Assembly (NCBI RefSeq): GCF_000340215.1
Contig: NW_006921534.1
Coordinates: 4,153,041 to 4,217,040 of the forward strand
Length of the DNA stretch: 64,000 nucleotides
Reading direction: 5' to 3'
Source of the DNA: Pseudocercospora fijiensis CIRAD86
Taxonomy: Eukaryota > Ascomycota > Dothideomycetes > Mycosphaerellales > Mycosphaerellaceae
In this document: positions 1 through 10,918 of the stretch, piece after piece
Position numbering within the stretch: position 1 is the first letter of the stretch
Layout: every line of letters begins with the position of its first letter
Position numbers and translations under genes: made by a program
The notes under the pieces: model-generated
The model's database searches: none
Seen by the model: only the letters and a program-made list of their open reading frames with translations
Told to the model about the DNA's origin: nothing

Positions 1-485
1 TCTGCATGGTCTAGCAGTACTGCAAAGTGTAATTCTGAATAGTTCCGTCTAGACTCTAGTGCCCGTTGGGAGAACATGAGGCTGACACAGCATTATTACT
101 AGATAATCAGAAGTGGTCGCGTGCCTATGCAGTCTCTTCCAGACTCCGCCTTCCACACGCGTCTGTGGACGCAGTAGATGTGGTGCACCAACAGACCGTT
201 CCCGCCGCAGAAAGCACTATACAAGCTCACCCAGTTCAAATTCTGCTCAGCATTGCTTGGTCCACCACCCAGTGGCTCTCATGCTGTTGGTGCGAATCTC
301 TCCCACCATTTGGATGTACCCGAAGCGAAGCGGCGTCACTAGTAGTCCACATTGTCACGTGCAAATCCACCGGGTCTGCTTGGTCTGAATATCAGCAGAT
401 GATGCTGGCAGAATGATCTTGTGGGCTCGGAAAGGCGTTCAATGCGACCTCTGGCTGAGCTTGGGAGCACTATAGCCCAAGTCCT
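1..485. other. intergenic, no supported gene
   Basis: Normal-composition sequence downstream of the minus-strand Stealth gene. Short open frames exist on the plus strand (for example 66-416), but they lack recognisable domains and overlap one another in several frames. I see no gene, RNA or repeat that I can support here. Confidence 0.5.
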
Positions 486-2652
486 TCAGCCAATCTCGGC
501 CTTCGCTTCGAACTCGCTTGGTTCGGGTAGTAATCCTTCCAAAAGCGTCTTCATCGTCGACTGCAGCGCCAGAACATCGGATTCATCGGTGCTTGCCACA
601 TCATCGTTCAAGCAGAGCTGACCGACCTTCTTCTTCTTAGTCAGCAGTCGCTTGATCAAAGTGTTCTCCACTTGCTCAGCATCGGTGACCATTACAAATA
701 AGCCGTCTGGCTCATTGATAACGTATTGATACCGCATAAGAGCTTTGACCACTGTTTGAAATGCTTTGGGTTGCGTGTCGGCATTTGGAAGCAAAGGCTC
801 AAATCCTTTTGCGACTTTGTGAAGCAAGATCTTGATCAAGCAATCGCCACATTCGGGTTGTTGTCTTGCGACCCGATCCAGCATGGCAGCGGTGGAAAAT
901 ACTGGGGTGTCGCGATGGTTGGAGAAGCCTTCAACTGAGAATCCAGGAGCTAAGCAGTCGTTCACATCGAATGCGAAACAATCTGCATCTTTGATCATGG
1001 CCGGTCCGTCCATTGAGGTCCAAAGAATATCTAGATTGACCTTTGGTGGCTCTAGACCAGCATCCTCGAGGATATCTCCATAGTGGTAGAAGTTTCGCGC
1101 CCGAAACGAGGATTTGCTCTCGTTCTGCAGTCCTTCCTCAAGATCACTCACGACCTGCTGGCGTTCGTCCCAAGAAAGAAATCCGTCCTGGTCGGGGTCG
1201 CTTCGATGAATCAAATAGCTCCATAACAAAGCTTCCCGATGCCTCTCGATTGTGTAGTGAAACGTGGCAAACCAGGTATATAGCTGGAATCCGAAATCGC
1301 CTCTGAATCTCGAGCAAGCAGATTGTAGTGCCGGACCGGGGAATGACTGCATTGCTTCACGTGTAATCCTGCGAGAAAGCGAGTGACCAAAGTGTGCTTG
1401 TCCTTTCCGTTTGCGAGCACCAAATCGCCGGTTGAGGAGCCAAGACGTGTATATCAACCACGGCTTCTCTCCAAACCTCTTCGCATCGGCTTCGTTGGGC
1501 TTATGAAGAGTGTTGTAAGAATTGGTTTTGAAGGCGACGAGAGGGCCGAACAGCGGAGAATACAGGTCTGATGCTGCATGTGGGCGTCCCAGAAGCATGT
1601 CATCTGACAGCGCAAAGAGCTGTGATGGTCAGCATAAAAGGTGCGATTCTGAGACACCATTACTCACTCTGTCAACGCGGGACTCGGTATTGTGCAGCTG
1701 ATTCTCAATGGAGATGGAATTGAAAGTCGGCAGGCATCCTTTCTTGTCATGCTCAAAGTAATCCTCCTGAGTCAAAACCTCGAACGCGTTTCCAGCACTT
1801 CCAGCCAGCCAAGTCGGCGCTTGCTTTGTGGCATTGCCTGCCGAAGTGTGCAAGGAGTTGACCAGCACCTGGATCTTGTTCTTGAATGGCGCGTACTTCT
1901 CCACGCTACGGACCGAGTACTTCAACTCGTCCCAGTCTCTGTAGCGATTTTCACCATGACTGGCGATCCACGCGCCCTCTTTGTCGTTCAGTGTGGAGTT
2001 GAGCTCGTAGGGATGCTTGGTATTCCGGAATGCTTCTTCAGAGCCATTGACCCCTGCAACACGTCAATGTCACGCTCGATATGTCCATAGCGAACCGCTT
2101 ACATGTATATACAAAGTCAATGCGAGGTTCCTTGAAAAGTCCCCAGCGTTGAGCATCGTATGTCACATTGACCAGCCATTCTGCTTCCCAGCCCTGGAGC
2201 ACGTCGTCTTGGACAGCCTCCTCAAAGGGTGTGTACACCAGTTCGGGAAGGCCGTCTGCCTGCTCGACCAAGGCCGTATACTTTTCGTAGCGAGGAAAGG
2301 CGTCAGTGCCTGGAGGGTGTATCCAGTTCGGATGTGGTGTTGACTGGAGTTGGGATCCGACCAGGGGGATTATTAGTTGTACGTCATCGTCCAAGACTCG
2401 AATCTCGCCTTCTCCTTCTGCAACAGCATCCGTCTCGGCGACAAAGACTCCGGGTTGTTGTTCCTCCAGCCCGCGACGGGCAATGGCAATGGCAATGGCC
2501 TCAATGCTCTGGCCCGCCTGCCGAGCCAGTCTGCGGTTGCTGATGTACAAGATCGACAGGCCCATCAACGAGCAGGCGACCAGCAAGATGGCGATGGGGC
2601 GACGGCGCGAAGACCGGGGCGGCCATCGCTTCGGGCTTTCATGAAGACGCAT
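486..2652 (-). CDS. Stealth-family glycan phosphotransferase homologue (GNPTAB/Xpt1-like), three exons
   Basis: The gene model is exons 2652-2103, 2053-1668 and 1619-486, with introns 2102-2054 (GTAAGC...TTGCAG) and 1667-1620 (GTGAGT...CACAG). It encodes 689 residues. Residues 20-37 form one membrane anchor after a basic N-terminus, giving a type II Golgi-like topology. The conserved Stealth blocks are visible: CR1 around 179-190 (DFVYTWVNG, restored only by splicing the first intron), CR2 at 222-244 (RDWDELKYSVRSVEKYAPF) and 295-324 (NSISIEN, then LSDDMLLGR), and CR3 at 388-426 (HFGHSLSRR, CSRFRGDFGFQLYT). A canonical EF-hand loop, DPDQDGFLSWDE, lies at 453-464. Known relatives are the animal GlcNAc-1-phosphotransferase and the Cryptococcus xylosylphosphotransferase, which move sugar-phosphates onto glycans. 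The substrate here is unknown. The start is the first ATG before the anchor. Confidence 0.9.
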
Positions 2653-2735
2653 CGCGATGATGATGTTGTCTTGTCGTTGCGGGAGAACTTCGAAGTGGCC
2701 TCAGGCTCAGCAGAGTCTCCTGGTCTTCTGCTGAG

Positions 2736-2764
2736 CGCATCGCATCGCATCGCATCGCATCGCA
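2736..2764. repeat. CGCAT pentamer tandem repeat
   Basis: Five exact CGCAT units (2736-2760) plus a partial sixth. It lies about 85 bp upstream of the Stealth gene start, in its promoter or 5' UTR, so unit number could vary between strains. Confidence 0.9.
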
Positions 2765-2838
2765 CGACAGCGCACGCCGCACTCCATATGGACCATGGAC
2801 CATATCCACTCCTGCACATGCTCCGCTTGGCTTGGCCA

Positions 2839-3033
2839 ATGGCTCGGCACTCGCTTCTAGACCCCCTCTGTCTTCAAACACTTGGGCGCGAGTCAAGCAT
2901 GCCGTTCTGCGCCGCACCACTGAACAGCAAGCCACAAGCCACAGACTAATAATATCGCTCCCCCTAAAGCTTTCTTCTGCAAGCTCCATGGCACGCTTTG
3001 AGCGCCCAGACGGGCCTGCTGGCTGACTCTGGT
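2839..3033 (+). repeat. left part of unmutated copy A of a duplicated intergenic segment
   Basis: This stretch, continued at 6371-6628 beyond the inserted MULE, is the intact counterpart of 9204-9524 plus 51090-51230. The two align base for base apart from C-to-T and G-to-A changes in the second copy and small indels. Examples are the shared GGCTCGGCACTCGCTTCTAG, ACTAATAATATCGCTC and TAAAGCTTTCTTCT. Copy A has normal composition and lies in the promoter region between the Stealth gene and the secreted-protein gene. Confidence 0.85.
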
Positions 3034-3080
3034 CCCCCATAACTAAATCAGAATCTTATCCCAATATATCAGAATCTCGG
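3034..3080 (+). repeat. MULE left terminal inverted repeat
   Basis: It pairs with 6317-6361. Shared core includes AACTAAATCAGAATCTTATC followed by AATATAT and AGAATCTCGG, with two C/T differences of RIP type. Confidence 0.9.
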
Positions 3081-3499
3081 CTGATACCGGTTCCTTACAT
3101 AATGTTCGGCAATGCGATCGCTAACCACACGACACGCTAATAATAATGTCGCGCGCGCAAACACATAATACTACAGTAGTAGGTAAGTGCATTCTAGGTT
3201 AGGTAGATTGAGTTTTTCAGTAGAAACAGACTTCTTAACGACATAGACTACATAAATAGCAACTGATTACAATATTAGTGCGCTCTACTAGCATTTCGAG
3301 GCTCTATAATATAGCTAGGATCGTGTCTAGTAGGCTAGCTATTCGCGAGAGGGTGTCTATACTATATACCGGCGTTCTAGCTCGAATAGTAACGTTTAGG
3401 GTTAGGCAGGAGGGTGCTAAGCCCTCCGTAGTTAGCGTAGACCTAACTGCCGCTAACCTAGCTATAGTTAAAGTGCTAGTTTACGACATACTACTAGCT

Positions 3500-6260
3500 T
3501 AGATTAAAGTACTATTGTTAGTTGCTTAGCGGAGGTATCTACTAGCTTAGTGTCGATAGCGGAAGTATAGAACTAGGTAGTAGCAGTAGCGGAAGCATAG
3601 AACTAGGTAGTAGCAGTAGCAGAAGCATAGAACTAGGTAGTAGTAGTAGTAGCTGCTAGACCGGTGTTTATAATAGTATAGGTAGACTTATAGAAGCCGG
3701 ACCTACTAGAGCTATAGATAAGGGCCTTAATAGTTACTAAGCTCGCTAAGCGCACGGAAAGTCGTTACCGTAGCAGGCTAAAGTGCAACCGCTAGTACTT
3801 CTATAGCCGTATCGACTAGTGCAGCTCCGCTAGCATATACACTTCTTACTTCTACGTTAAGTCGACTATAAGTAAGCTATCGGAGATACAGTGCGGCTAG
3901 GCTCGGCATTGCGAATAGCTTCTTGTTAGTTAATTATCGTTAGTGTCTTATAACCTAGCGGTAGCGTAGCTCGTGTACTTAGGTCTACTCGTTTAGGTCT
4001 AGTTACTAATCTTCTAGTGCCGCCGAGTGTATTACGAGCCTTCCGTGCTGCCTTCGCCTTACGCTTCTACTTCCGTTTAAGAGGGTTTAGCTTCCTGTCT
4101 ACTAACTGTTCTATAGTAGTAGCAGTGCCGCCGGGTACCTACTAGTAGCTATTAAACGAGCGGACTTTAAGAACACGGCGTCTATTAGAGTTAAGAAGCG
4201 CTCGTTGCTTATAACGGCATAGTAGACTAAAGGTTCTACGGAAGCCGCCTAAGTATAGTTTAGGTGTAAAATTAGGGTTAGACTATATCTTTAAGAGCTC
4301 GTTCTTAGCAAGATCTCGCTACCCTTCTACCAATTTGAGACCGTATATAGAGACAAGGCGTACGACATTGTCGAAGTACTCGTTATTAAGGTACTTAGAA
4401 CACCCTATATTCTGTTCTTTGCTAAGCTTAATAGTATACCTATTAATTTAATAGTTAAAGTAGCCCTCGAGCCGGTCGAGGAATGTAAGGATATCGTTCT
4501 TCGAGGTTGTAAGGAAGGCCTTCAATCTAGTATGTATAGACTTAATAGGTAACGTTGTTGTATTGCTAAAGTGCCTTGTCTTATCGACCTAGTATTTAAC
4601 TGCTTTCTTAGTATGTAGCCACTACTGTTCGTTAAGGTATTTAGCTATAATAATCCACTTGTCGACGTTAAGTAAGTATAGGTCTTCTACTTCTAGTGCC
4701 TCCGGAATAGGCTCACCCTTCGAGAGTGAGACAATAACACTACGGAAGTACTCAAATTCTACCTCTATAGCAGCCGACACTGCCTTATTAAACAGCTTTA
4801 TAAAGAACTCGGTCTCGATAGTAGCTTCTAGTCTCTTAGTTGTTAGATTGACGTACGTACTAACGTAATACTTAGCATTAGCAAGGACAGCGGATCTTAT
4901 ATGCTAGCGGCAGACTATAGTTAGAAGCTCTAGAAATATACGGTAGAGGGCATTAATAAGCGCTCTGTCTCTATTGTAAAGAACGACACGAGGCTCCTTA
5001 TAGTATTGTTCTTCTAGTATCTTCTTAAGGCACTTTAGTGCTATAGTATAGTTGCCTTGCGCCTATCCGTTTATTAGCATTATTACTAATAGCATAACCT
5101 AGTTAAATTGGTTGAGCTAGGCAAGTACGAAGAGCGGCAAATCGTAGTCGTTCGTCTTATAGGTATAGTCTCTAAGTAATACGTCCGGACAGTGCTTATA
5201 GAACTCAATCATCTTTAGGTAAGCAAAGAACACCTACTAGAGCCGCGAGTCGTCGTCTTTAGCAGTATCGTTATTACTATATTTAGGTTAAGGGTCGAGG
5301 CTAGTAAACTTAGCTAACTCTTCCGCTATAAAGTCGAAGTTAGACTTAAACTAGTAACCCTACTCTTTTAGCTATTATAACGACCTCTTAACTGTAGTCT
5401 TGCTATCCAATTTGATGCGCTTCGCTTTAGCCTACGCATTTAATATATCCTATAGCGACGGTAGTATAAAGTGAGGGTCGTTAGGGTTATAGAAGTACTG
5501 TTTTGTTTAAGCTCGAATGGACCGTATAATAAGGCCGCCCTTCGCTCTTAAATCTACTATAAACTTAATAACCTTCGAACAGCGATAACGCCGGCGGTAG
5601 TTAGCAAGGCAGATAGGCGCTACGGCGGCGTAGTTATAGCTATTCTAATTCTAATATAGGGTCTAAGATCCATTAACTTCTTCTAGATTATCCGCGAATA
5701 CTAAACAAGACTACCGACAACTAGTCTTCTTAGTACGGGGGTTCCTGCTTCGTTTGCTAGCGACCTTACGAGCCTTCTTCTTTACATTTGCTACGGCAGT
5801 CATCTTCTGCGTACTATACTTCGCACACTAGAAAGCATAGTATATTACCTTATTCTTATCGTTACGCTTATAGCCGGTCTTGTTAAGCTTAAATCTACGC
5901 TCTTAGCTTAGGTTTTGTATATATTCTTCTAGCTTATCGTACGTCTCGAATAACTAACTCTACGGCGGCTCAATCTGCTAATATTCTTCTAGTATAGGTA
6001 CTATCTCGTCGTCCGAGTCGCTCTGCCCTTCTTTATCGATATTACTACCCTCTATTCTACCTATTACCTCCGCGGAGGGCAGCGACGGCGCCGGTAAGCC
6101 TAGCGGCGATAGATCAGGCGGCGACGGCGAGTTAATAGGTAGATCAAGCTTAGCGAGAAGGTCCGCTATCCATTCTTCGTCCGTACGAGCCGCTATAGCA
6201 GCGATAGTAAGGTCTACGATATGCTATCCTAGGCGTAGATTCGGTGCAAGAGTAGTATAA
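3500..6260 (-). pseudogene. MULE transposase relic
   Basis: Read on the minus strand through RIP-type stops. An acidic N-terminal stretch (about 6250-5960) is followed by a FAR1-like zinc-binding region near 5950-5810 (ETYDKLEEYI... then ...YYAF, CAKYS). The MULE domain then shows FFAYLKMIEFYKHCPDVLL, DYTYKTNDYDLPLF, ...YNRDRALINALYRIFL... and CR.HI near 5240-4900, the usual D...D...C2H-type arrangement. A later HFSNTTT motif near 4580 is also typical of fungal MULEs. Stops lie at positions expected to be Gln, Trp or Arg. Both the transposase and its promoter are dead. Confidence 0.8.
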
Positions 6261-6316
6261 ATCGACGCGCCTAACAAATTACTAAGAAACGCGAATTACT
6301 AATCTCTCGGTTGGAA

Positions 6317-6361
6317 CCGAGATTCTAATATATTAGGATAAGATTCTGATTTAGTTACAGG
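6317..6361 (-). repeat. MULE right terminal inverted repeat
   Basis: Reverse complement of 3034-3080 with few mismatches. It is followed directly by the second copy of the 9-bp target duplication. Confidence 0.9.
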
Positions 6362-6370
6362 GACTCTGGT

Positions 6371-6628
6371 TACTATCACAACGACACTCGTCCTATTCAC
6401 ATGTCGCGTAGGCATCTCGAACACCCCCACACCCTGGACACACCATGCCTATCCTTCTCTTGTCCTCCTGTACTGGCGGACATCACAATCTATGAGCTCA
6501 TTGCTTGCGGCTGATTTCAGCCAGCCACTACACTGCAGCCTCAAAATGATCGATCAAGCCTTTTAATCGCAAGGACTCGACGCAAGGCCGACTCGGCTAC
6601 TTCTCGGTAGTGACTAGAGACGTTTGAG
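6371..6628 (+). repeat. right part of unmutated copy A; promoter-proximal region of the secreted-protein gene
   Basis: Continues copy A after the MULE. Its mutated partner is 9404-9524 plus 51090-51230. At 6474-6477 (GCGG) it carries the intact, empty site into which Gypsy element O inserted in copy B. The remaining 6629-7082 is ordinary upstream sequence of the next gene. Confidence 0.85.
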
Positions 6629-7082
6629 GTAACGCTATTGAGAAGACGTTGTGCGTGGAAGCAGCCACAATCGCTCCCCAAGCCGACGAGTTGAATCGTG
6701 CCCCAAGCGAAGCCCCAGTGCCGTCCTTGGACCTCAGCAGGGCGTGTCTTTCAGCCCTGGCTTGATGCTAGTGGACGGGCTGAGAGATCCGCTGGAGGCT
6801 GCGTCGTAGCACGGGTATCATTATCGGGCACTAGAAGTCTAGAAGCGCCAGACTCGCAATGTTGTACAGCACAGGCTGTCAGGCTGAACAAACACTGATT
6901 AAGCAGCTGAGCACGCGACTTTCAGGCCCTCCTTCAAGAAAGCGTGATGGGCGAGTCTGTGCAACGCTCAGTGCATCCCCTTGTTGTCCTTACTCGCTAA
7001 TACCTCGCTCGGGCCACGCTGGAGATCAAGAAAGATATCTCAGCTTCATCATCTTCCTCGGGTACATCACACAGAAGCCACT

Positions 7083-8213
7083 ATGGCTCCCATTGTCATT
7101 GCTGGCCGTCGATGCATTGCCATCCTCGCCATCGTACAGTCGTTACTGGAGGTTGCTGCTGCATCTGGCCTCGCAACAGTCACACCCTGCCCTGATTGTG
7201 GTCCTTCGATCGCGCCAAGACCGATCTCTGTCACAGCTCAATATCAGACAGTGTCCACATGCGTGCCATCTACCACCACGGTCACCTTCCCAAAGACGAA
7301 GCACCATACCACAACATTGGAGTCGGCCGTAAAGACGATTCCTTCATGCACTTCATACGCGTGGGTGTCTACCGAGATTCCCTGGTACATGAATGGTACC
7401 GCGACTTCGACTCTGGTCACAACTACGAATCAACCCGTCACGTTCAACAGTCTTCATTACACGGAAACGCACACCACGACCATTACTCTACCAAGTTATG
7501 ACCACGGGAACCGCACCAATCATACATCCACACTCAAGGTGTCAGAGACAACTATCGACATCAAGGATTTCTGCGACTACAAATCCATCGGACCGATTGG
7601 GATTCCAGGCTACGGTGGAAGTGGACTTTGCAAGGACTGTGGGCCGGATAGCAAGCGTGCTTTGACCCAGCGCTTCACGGTCATTTCTTGTGCCAATAGA
7701 CACTGTACAACCTTCAACGAGACCCGAATTGCGTCGCCGACTACTTACACGAGGAATGGACGTCCACATGTGACAACAACAACGCACACTTACTGCCCGA
7801 CTGCCACTCCAGCTAGTGCCATTCCTCGAGAATCAGCGGCTGCATCCACGGCGGTGGCAAGCACAACTACAACGGCAACTCAACCCACTGGATACGATTC
7901 CAAGAGCGCAGCAGGGCCGACCACATCACCGACCGCAACACCGAGTGTTGGATCTGAGCCAGACGAAGACGAGCTCTGGCCTTCAGCCGGGCCTTCAGAA
8001 TACGAGCCTACAACCACAGCTGATGAGACTGAGCCCACGTACGGCGGTGGAGAGGGATCGGCCGATCCTTCAGCAGATTTGGAGCATGACGAGCCTGCGC
8101 CCACGCCATACCAGCCCCCAGCACGTTCGTACAAGGCCTTCAAGCGACAAGGGTTAGAAAAACCCAAAGGCCGCCTCGTGAAGCGTGGCGGCCTCTTGTA
8201 CTTTGAGAAATAG
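7083..8213 (+). CDS. secreted Ser/Thr-rich hypothetical protein
   Basis: A single-exon gene of 376 residues from the ATG at 7083. The frame is open upstream to 6981, but this Met is followed at once by a signal peptide (residues 1 to about 27: basic start, hydrophobic IAILAIVQSLLEVAAASG), so I prefer it. The mature part has a Cys-containing domain (CPDCGPS near 35-41, CVPS, CTSY, and a second GLCKDCGPDS near 180) with many Thr/Ser suitable for O-glycosylation and several N-glycosylation sequons. A low-complexity acidic Pro/Thr/Glu region follows (about 260-350), ending in a basic tail with dibasic KR sites. No catalytic motif or GPI signal is visible. Function unknown; it is probably extracellular or wall-associated. 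The gene lies between the two copies of a direct repeat. Confidence 0.8.
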   Translation: MAPIVIAGRRCIAILAIVQSLLEVAAASGLATVTPCPDCGPSIAPRPISVTAQYQTVSTCVPSTTTVTFPKTKHHTTTLESAVKTIPSCTSYAWVSTEIPWYMNGTATSTLVTTTNQPVTFNSLHYTETHTTTITLPSYDHGNRTNHTSTLKVSETTIDIKDFCDYKSIGPIGIPGYGGSGLCKDCGPDSKRALTQRFTVISCANRHCTTFNETRIASPTTYTRNGRPHVTTTTHTYCPTATPASAIPRESAAASTAVASTTTTATQPTGYDSKSAAGPTTSPTATPSVGSEPDEDELWPSAGPSEYEPTTTADETEPTYGGGEGSADPSADLEHDEPAPTPYQPPARSYKAFKRQGLEKPKGRLVKRGGLLYFEK

Positions 8214-9003
8214 TTGGCATGCTGTACAGGTCAAGGCGATGTTCTGACCACAAGGAAATTTCGTATTTGAGCATTGGTGTAGCCATTGGGCGACACATGA
8301 TGAACGCAGGCATTCACGGCAGAAACTTTAGAATTTGATTTTAGAATAATGCTGTTATTCTTTCTTCCATAAACAGCACAGTTGCCTAGCCAGTCTGCTT
8401 TTCAAACCAGATAGAGATGACGGGTTATCTAGGATGATGAAGTAATGACCTTTATATGGCCGAGATGCGACTTATCAGGCTTTCAAAATGCGTCAAGACC
8501 TGAGAACTAACCGACCTCTGCAGACATCGTGGTGTGGCATGATCCATGTGGCATGGCATGCATGATCCATGTGCCAAGATGCCGGACCACCACCAAAACC
8601 CAAACTTGGACACTGACAGGTGTAGTATTTCCTCTTTGGGCAAGCCAAGATGGCGGATCGGAGCTGCAGTAGCGCGCTCGAGCTTATATGATGATCATCT
8701 GAAAAGAGCAATTGGGCACGCGCCGTTCTCATCTGTGGCTGCAAACACAAGCCCAATAAGAATGTACGGTTTAATAATAATAATCAGTGTTGGCGTATGG
8801 TCAGGCCATCGCATTGGCTTCCATTTTCTCGGTCGGCGCGCTACTTTGCCTGCCATGCCATGCACACTTCCCAGAGCAAGAATCGCGATCCGAGACTTTC
8901 CGTCGGGTTGGATCGCTGGTACGCCCTCTTGTCTTGAGCACGTCCTATGTGCCACGCACAACTTGTTAGTCGACGACTTTCGCCGCCCTCTCGAACGCCG
9001 CTG
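8214..9003. other. intergenic, unmutated
   Basis: Normal-composition sequence 3' of the secreted-protein gene. A palindromic cluster of CATGATCCATGTG-like words lies near 8535-8575. Open frames such as 8546-9010 lack domains and codon structure. No gene supported. Confidence 0.5.
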
Positions 9004-9203
9004 TCTATAATAACGTGCCTTCGTCGAATACGCCTTCTATATAGCGCTACCTCCGTTCAGGCCTTTGTGCATTAAGGATTACGTTCCGCGGTGGTAGTGG
9101 TGGCGGAATAGATTAGCACACGTAATACAGTCAAATTTAGGGTTCTTTTACCGACTTCCGATCTACTAATTACACACCACTCTACCTAATCCTTTGCCTA
9201 AAG
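9004..9203. other. start of RIP-mutated block, unidentified repeat
   Basis: Composition switches to TpA-rich at about 9004. The 200 bp before copy B match nothing else I can recognise in the window. Confidence 0.5.
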
Positions 9204-9524
9204 ATGGCTCGGCACTCGCTTCTAGACCCCCCCTCTGTCTTTAAACACTTGCGCTCGAGTTAAGTATACCTATCTTATTTTATACTATACCGCTAAATAG
9301 TAAGCTATAAGCTATAGACTAATAATATCGCTCTCTCTAAAGCTTTCTTCTATAAGCTCTATAGTACGCTTTAAGCGCCTAGACTAGCCTACTAGCTAAC
9401 TCTAGTTACTATTATAACGACACTCGTCCTATTTATATATCGCGTAGAAATCTCGAACACCTCTATACCCCTATACCCTAGATATACTATGCCTATCCTT
9501 TCTCTTATTCTCTTATACTAGCGG
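9204..9524 (+). repeat. left part of RIP-mutated copy B of the duplicated intergenic segment
   Basis: Aligns to 2839-3033 joined directly to 6371-6477, without the MULE. Differences are overwhelmingly C-to-T or G-to-A, for example GACTCTGGTTACT in A reads AACTCTAGTTACT here. It is interrupted at 9524 by Gypsy element O and resumes at 51090. Confidence 0.85.
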
Positions 9525-9803
9525 TATTAGCTAGTAACCGGCCCTATACCTATAGGCTAGTTTTAAGCCTATATAAGAGGCCTCCTTCTATAGAGTAGAC
9601 AGATTATTAACCTCGTATAGTATATTGTTTATATTACACTTCTATAATACCTATATTATAGGGCTCTAGTTATTAGCCTAAGCGATAGTCTCGTTATCCT
9701 ATCTTACTAAATATAGCTACCTATATTGCTATAGGTTATATTACCCTCGGTAGCCTATACTATTGCTATAAGTAGTAGTAGTAGTATTAGTTTCCGTCCT
9801 TTA
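9525..9803 (+). repeat. 5' LTR of Gypsy O
   Basis: 279 bp, colinear with 50811-51089 and with the reverse complements of 28021-28299 and 40018-40296. Confidence 0.9.
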
Positions 9804-10486
9804 TTAGAGCCGAAGGTAGGGCTATCTCTTTATATCTAGTAGGTTCGGGTATATTAAAGGTAGTCTCTAGGTACGAATAGCTATAACCGAAGCGAGGGCA
9901 CGATAAGAGCCTATAATACGGACGATACCGAAGTATCTTAAGGGGCCGTTACGATAAGCAGAGAAACCTCTTAACGAGAGTATCGCTTTAACCTCGAAAA
10001 GCTACAAACCCTTAGGACTATTATAGCTTAGGGCCTAGTCTATAACTATAGCTAGCTTCTAAGGACTCGGCTCTAGGTCGAAGACCTATTTAGTACCGCT
10101 TACTTAAGATAAGCTACCGCCTGCCTAAGAAGGAGATAGATTAATTACCTATCGGCCTTGCTTAGTTTGCTAAGACTATCTATACGATAGCAATTTCTAG
10201 ATTATAGGTCGGATACCTAGACAGTTCCTCTATTAACTAGGTAGATTGTTTCGGGATTCGCTGCCTCGTTCGGATAGTACTTAGCCTTCTACTAGAAAAA
10301 GAAGGTCCCCGCCCCCCCTACCTAGCTAAAGGAGATAACAATAGTTAGTAAAGTAGCTAGTTTCTAGGATCTAGGTATAAATAGAGATTGTAGTTCCTTC
10401 CTCCGAGCGGCTTTTGTCTAAATTTACTAAATTAAAGCTCCTAGGGGTATCTAGGCGACCTCTAGGAGGCTAAAGTCGAATAATAC
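9804..10486 (+). other. leader of Gypsy O up to the hAT insertion
   Basis: Noncoding leader following the 5' LTR. It matches the reverse complement of 40017-39340 in element R. It is cut by the hAT inside the first ORF-boundary palindrome, which continues at 27504. Confidence 0.75.
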
Positions 10487-10506
10487 TAGACCCCGTAGTA
10501 GTTCGG
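10487..10506 (+). repeat. hAT left terminal inverted repeat
   Basis: One mismatch (T/C) to the right end at 27476-27495. It continues into GTTTGG/TTGCTAAG subterminal repeats to about 10570. Confidence 0.88.
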
Positions 10507-10918
10507 GTTGGTTTGGTTTAGTTTGCTAAGCCGAAACTCTAGTTTAGTTTAGGTTGGTTTGCTAAGCAACTATATAAGTAGCTAGTTCGAACTATATAAT
10601 TTATCGGTTTTTAAGAAGTGTACGAATGTATACGTAGCTTTAAGCAAGCCCTTTGTAAGACTTAGCAGTGTAGCCGGCAGCGTAGCCGGCATTTTTAGTC
10701 CTTAGTACTTATAGAATTTTCGAATCCTACTTAGGCTACGTAGTTGTATAAAGGTACTTATATAACCTCAAATCTATAGACAATTAGCTAAGGGCACTAA
10801 CCAATCAAAAGCATATACATATATATATAAGGCATTATAGTTTAGTTCGGAAACTGCACTCCTTAGGTATGAATTTCATCCTTTCGTTTACGGTTCAATT
10901 CCCTAACTGCTTAGTAGA

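Larger units (their letters stand above)
3034..6361. mobile_element. Mutator-like (MULE) DNA transposon, RIP-mutated
   Basis: A 3.3-kb element bounded by inverted repeats of about 45 bp and flanked by the 9-bp target duplication GACTCTGGT (3025-3033 and 6362-6370). The uninterrupted site is preserved in mutated form at about 9395-9410, which confirms both ends. Nine-base duplications are typical of MULEs, and the interior encodes a MULE transposase relic on the minus strand. The outer 150 bp at the left retains CpA dinucleotides, whereas the interior is TpA-rich and full of stops. Not autonomous now. Confidence 0.88.

Noticed and set aside
66..416. 116-codon plus-strand ORF at the left edge
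   Set aside because: No domain, no splice context, overlapping frames in other phases and a start in mid-sequence; judged chance.
2639..3040. 133-codon minus-strand ORF upstream of the Stealth gene
   Set aside because: Covers the CGCAT microsatellite and copy A; no domain; ends at the MULE insertion.
8546..9010. 154-codon plus-strand ORF between the secreted-protein gene and the repeat block
   Set aside because: Overlaps competing frames on both strands, has no recognisable domain and runs into the mutated block.
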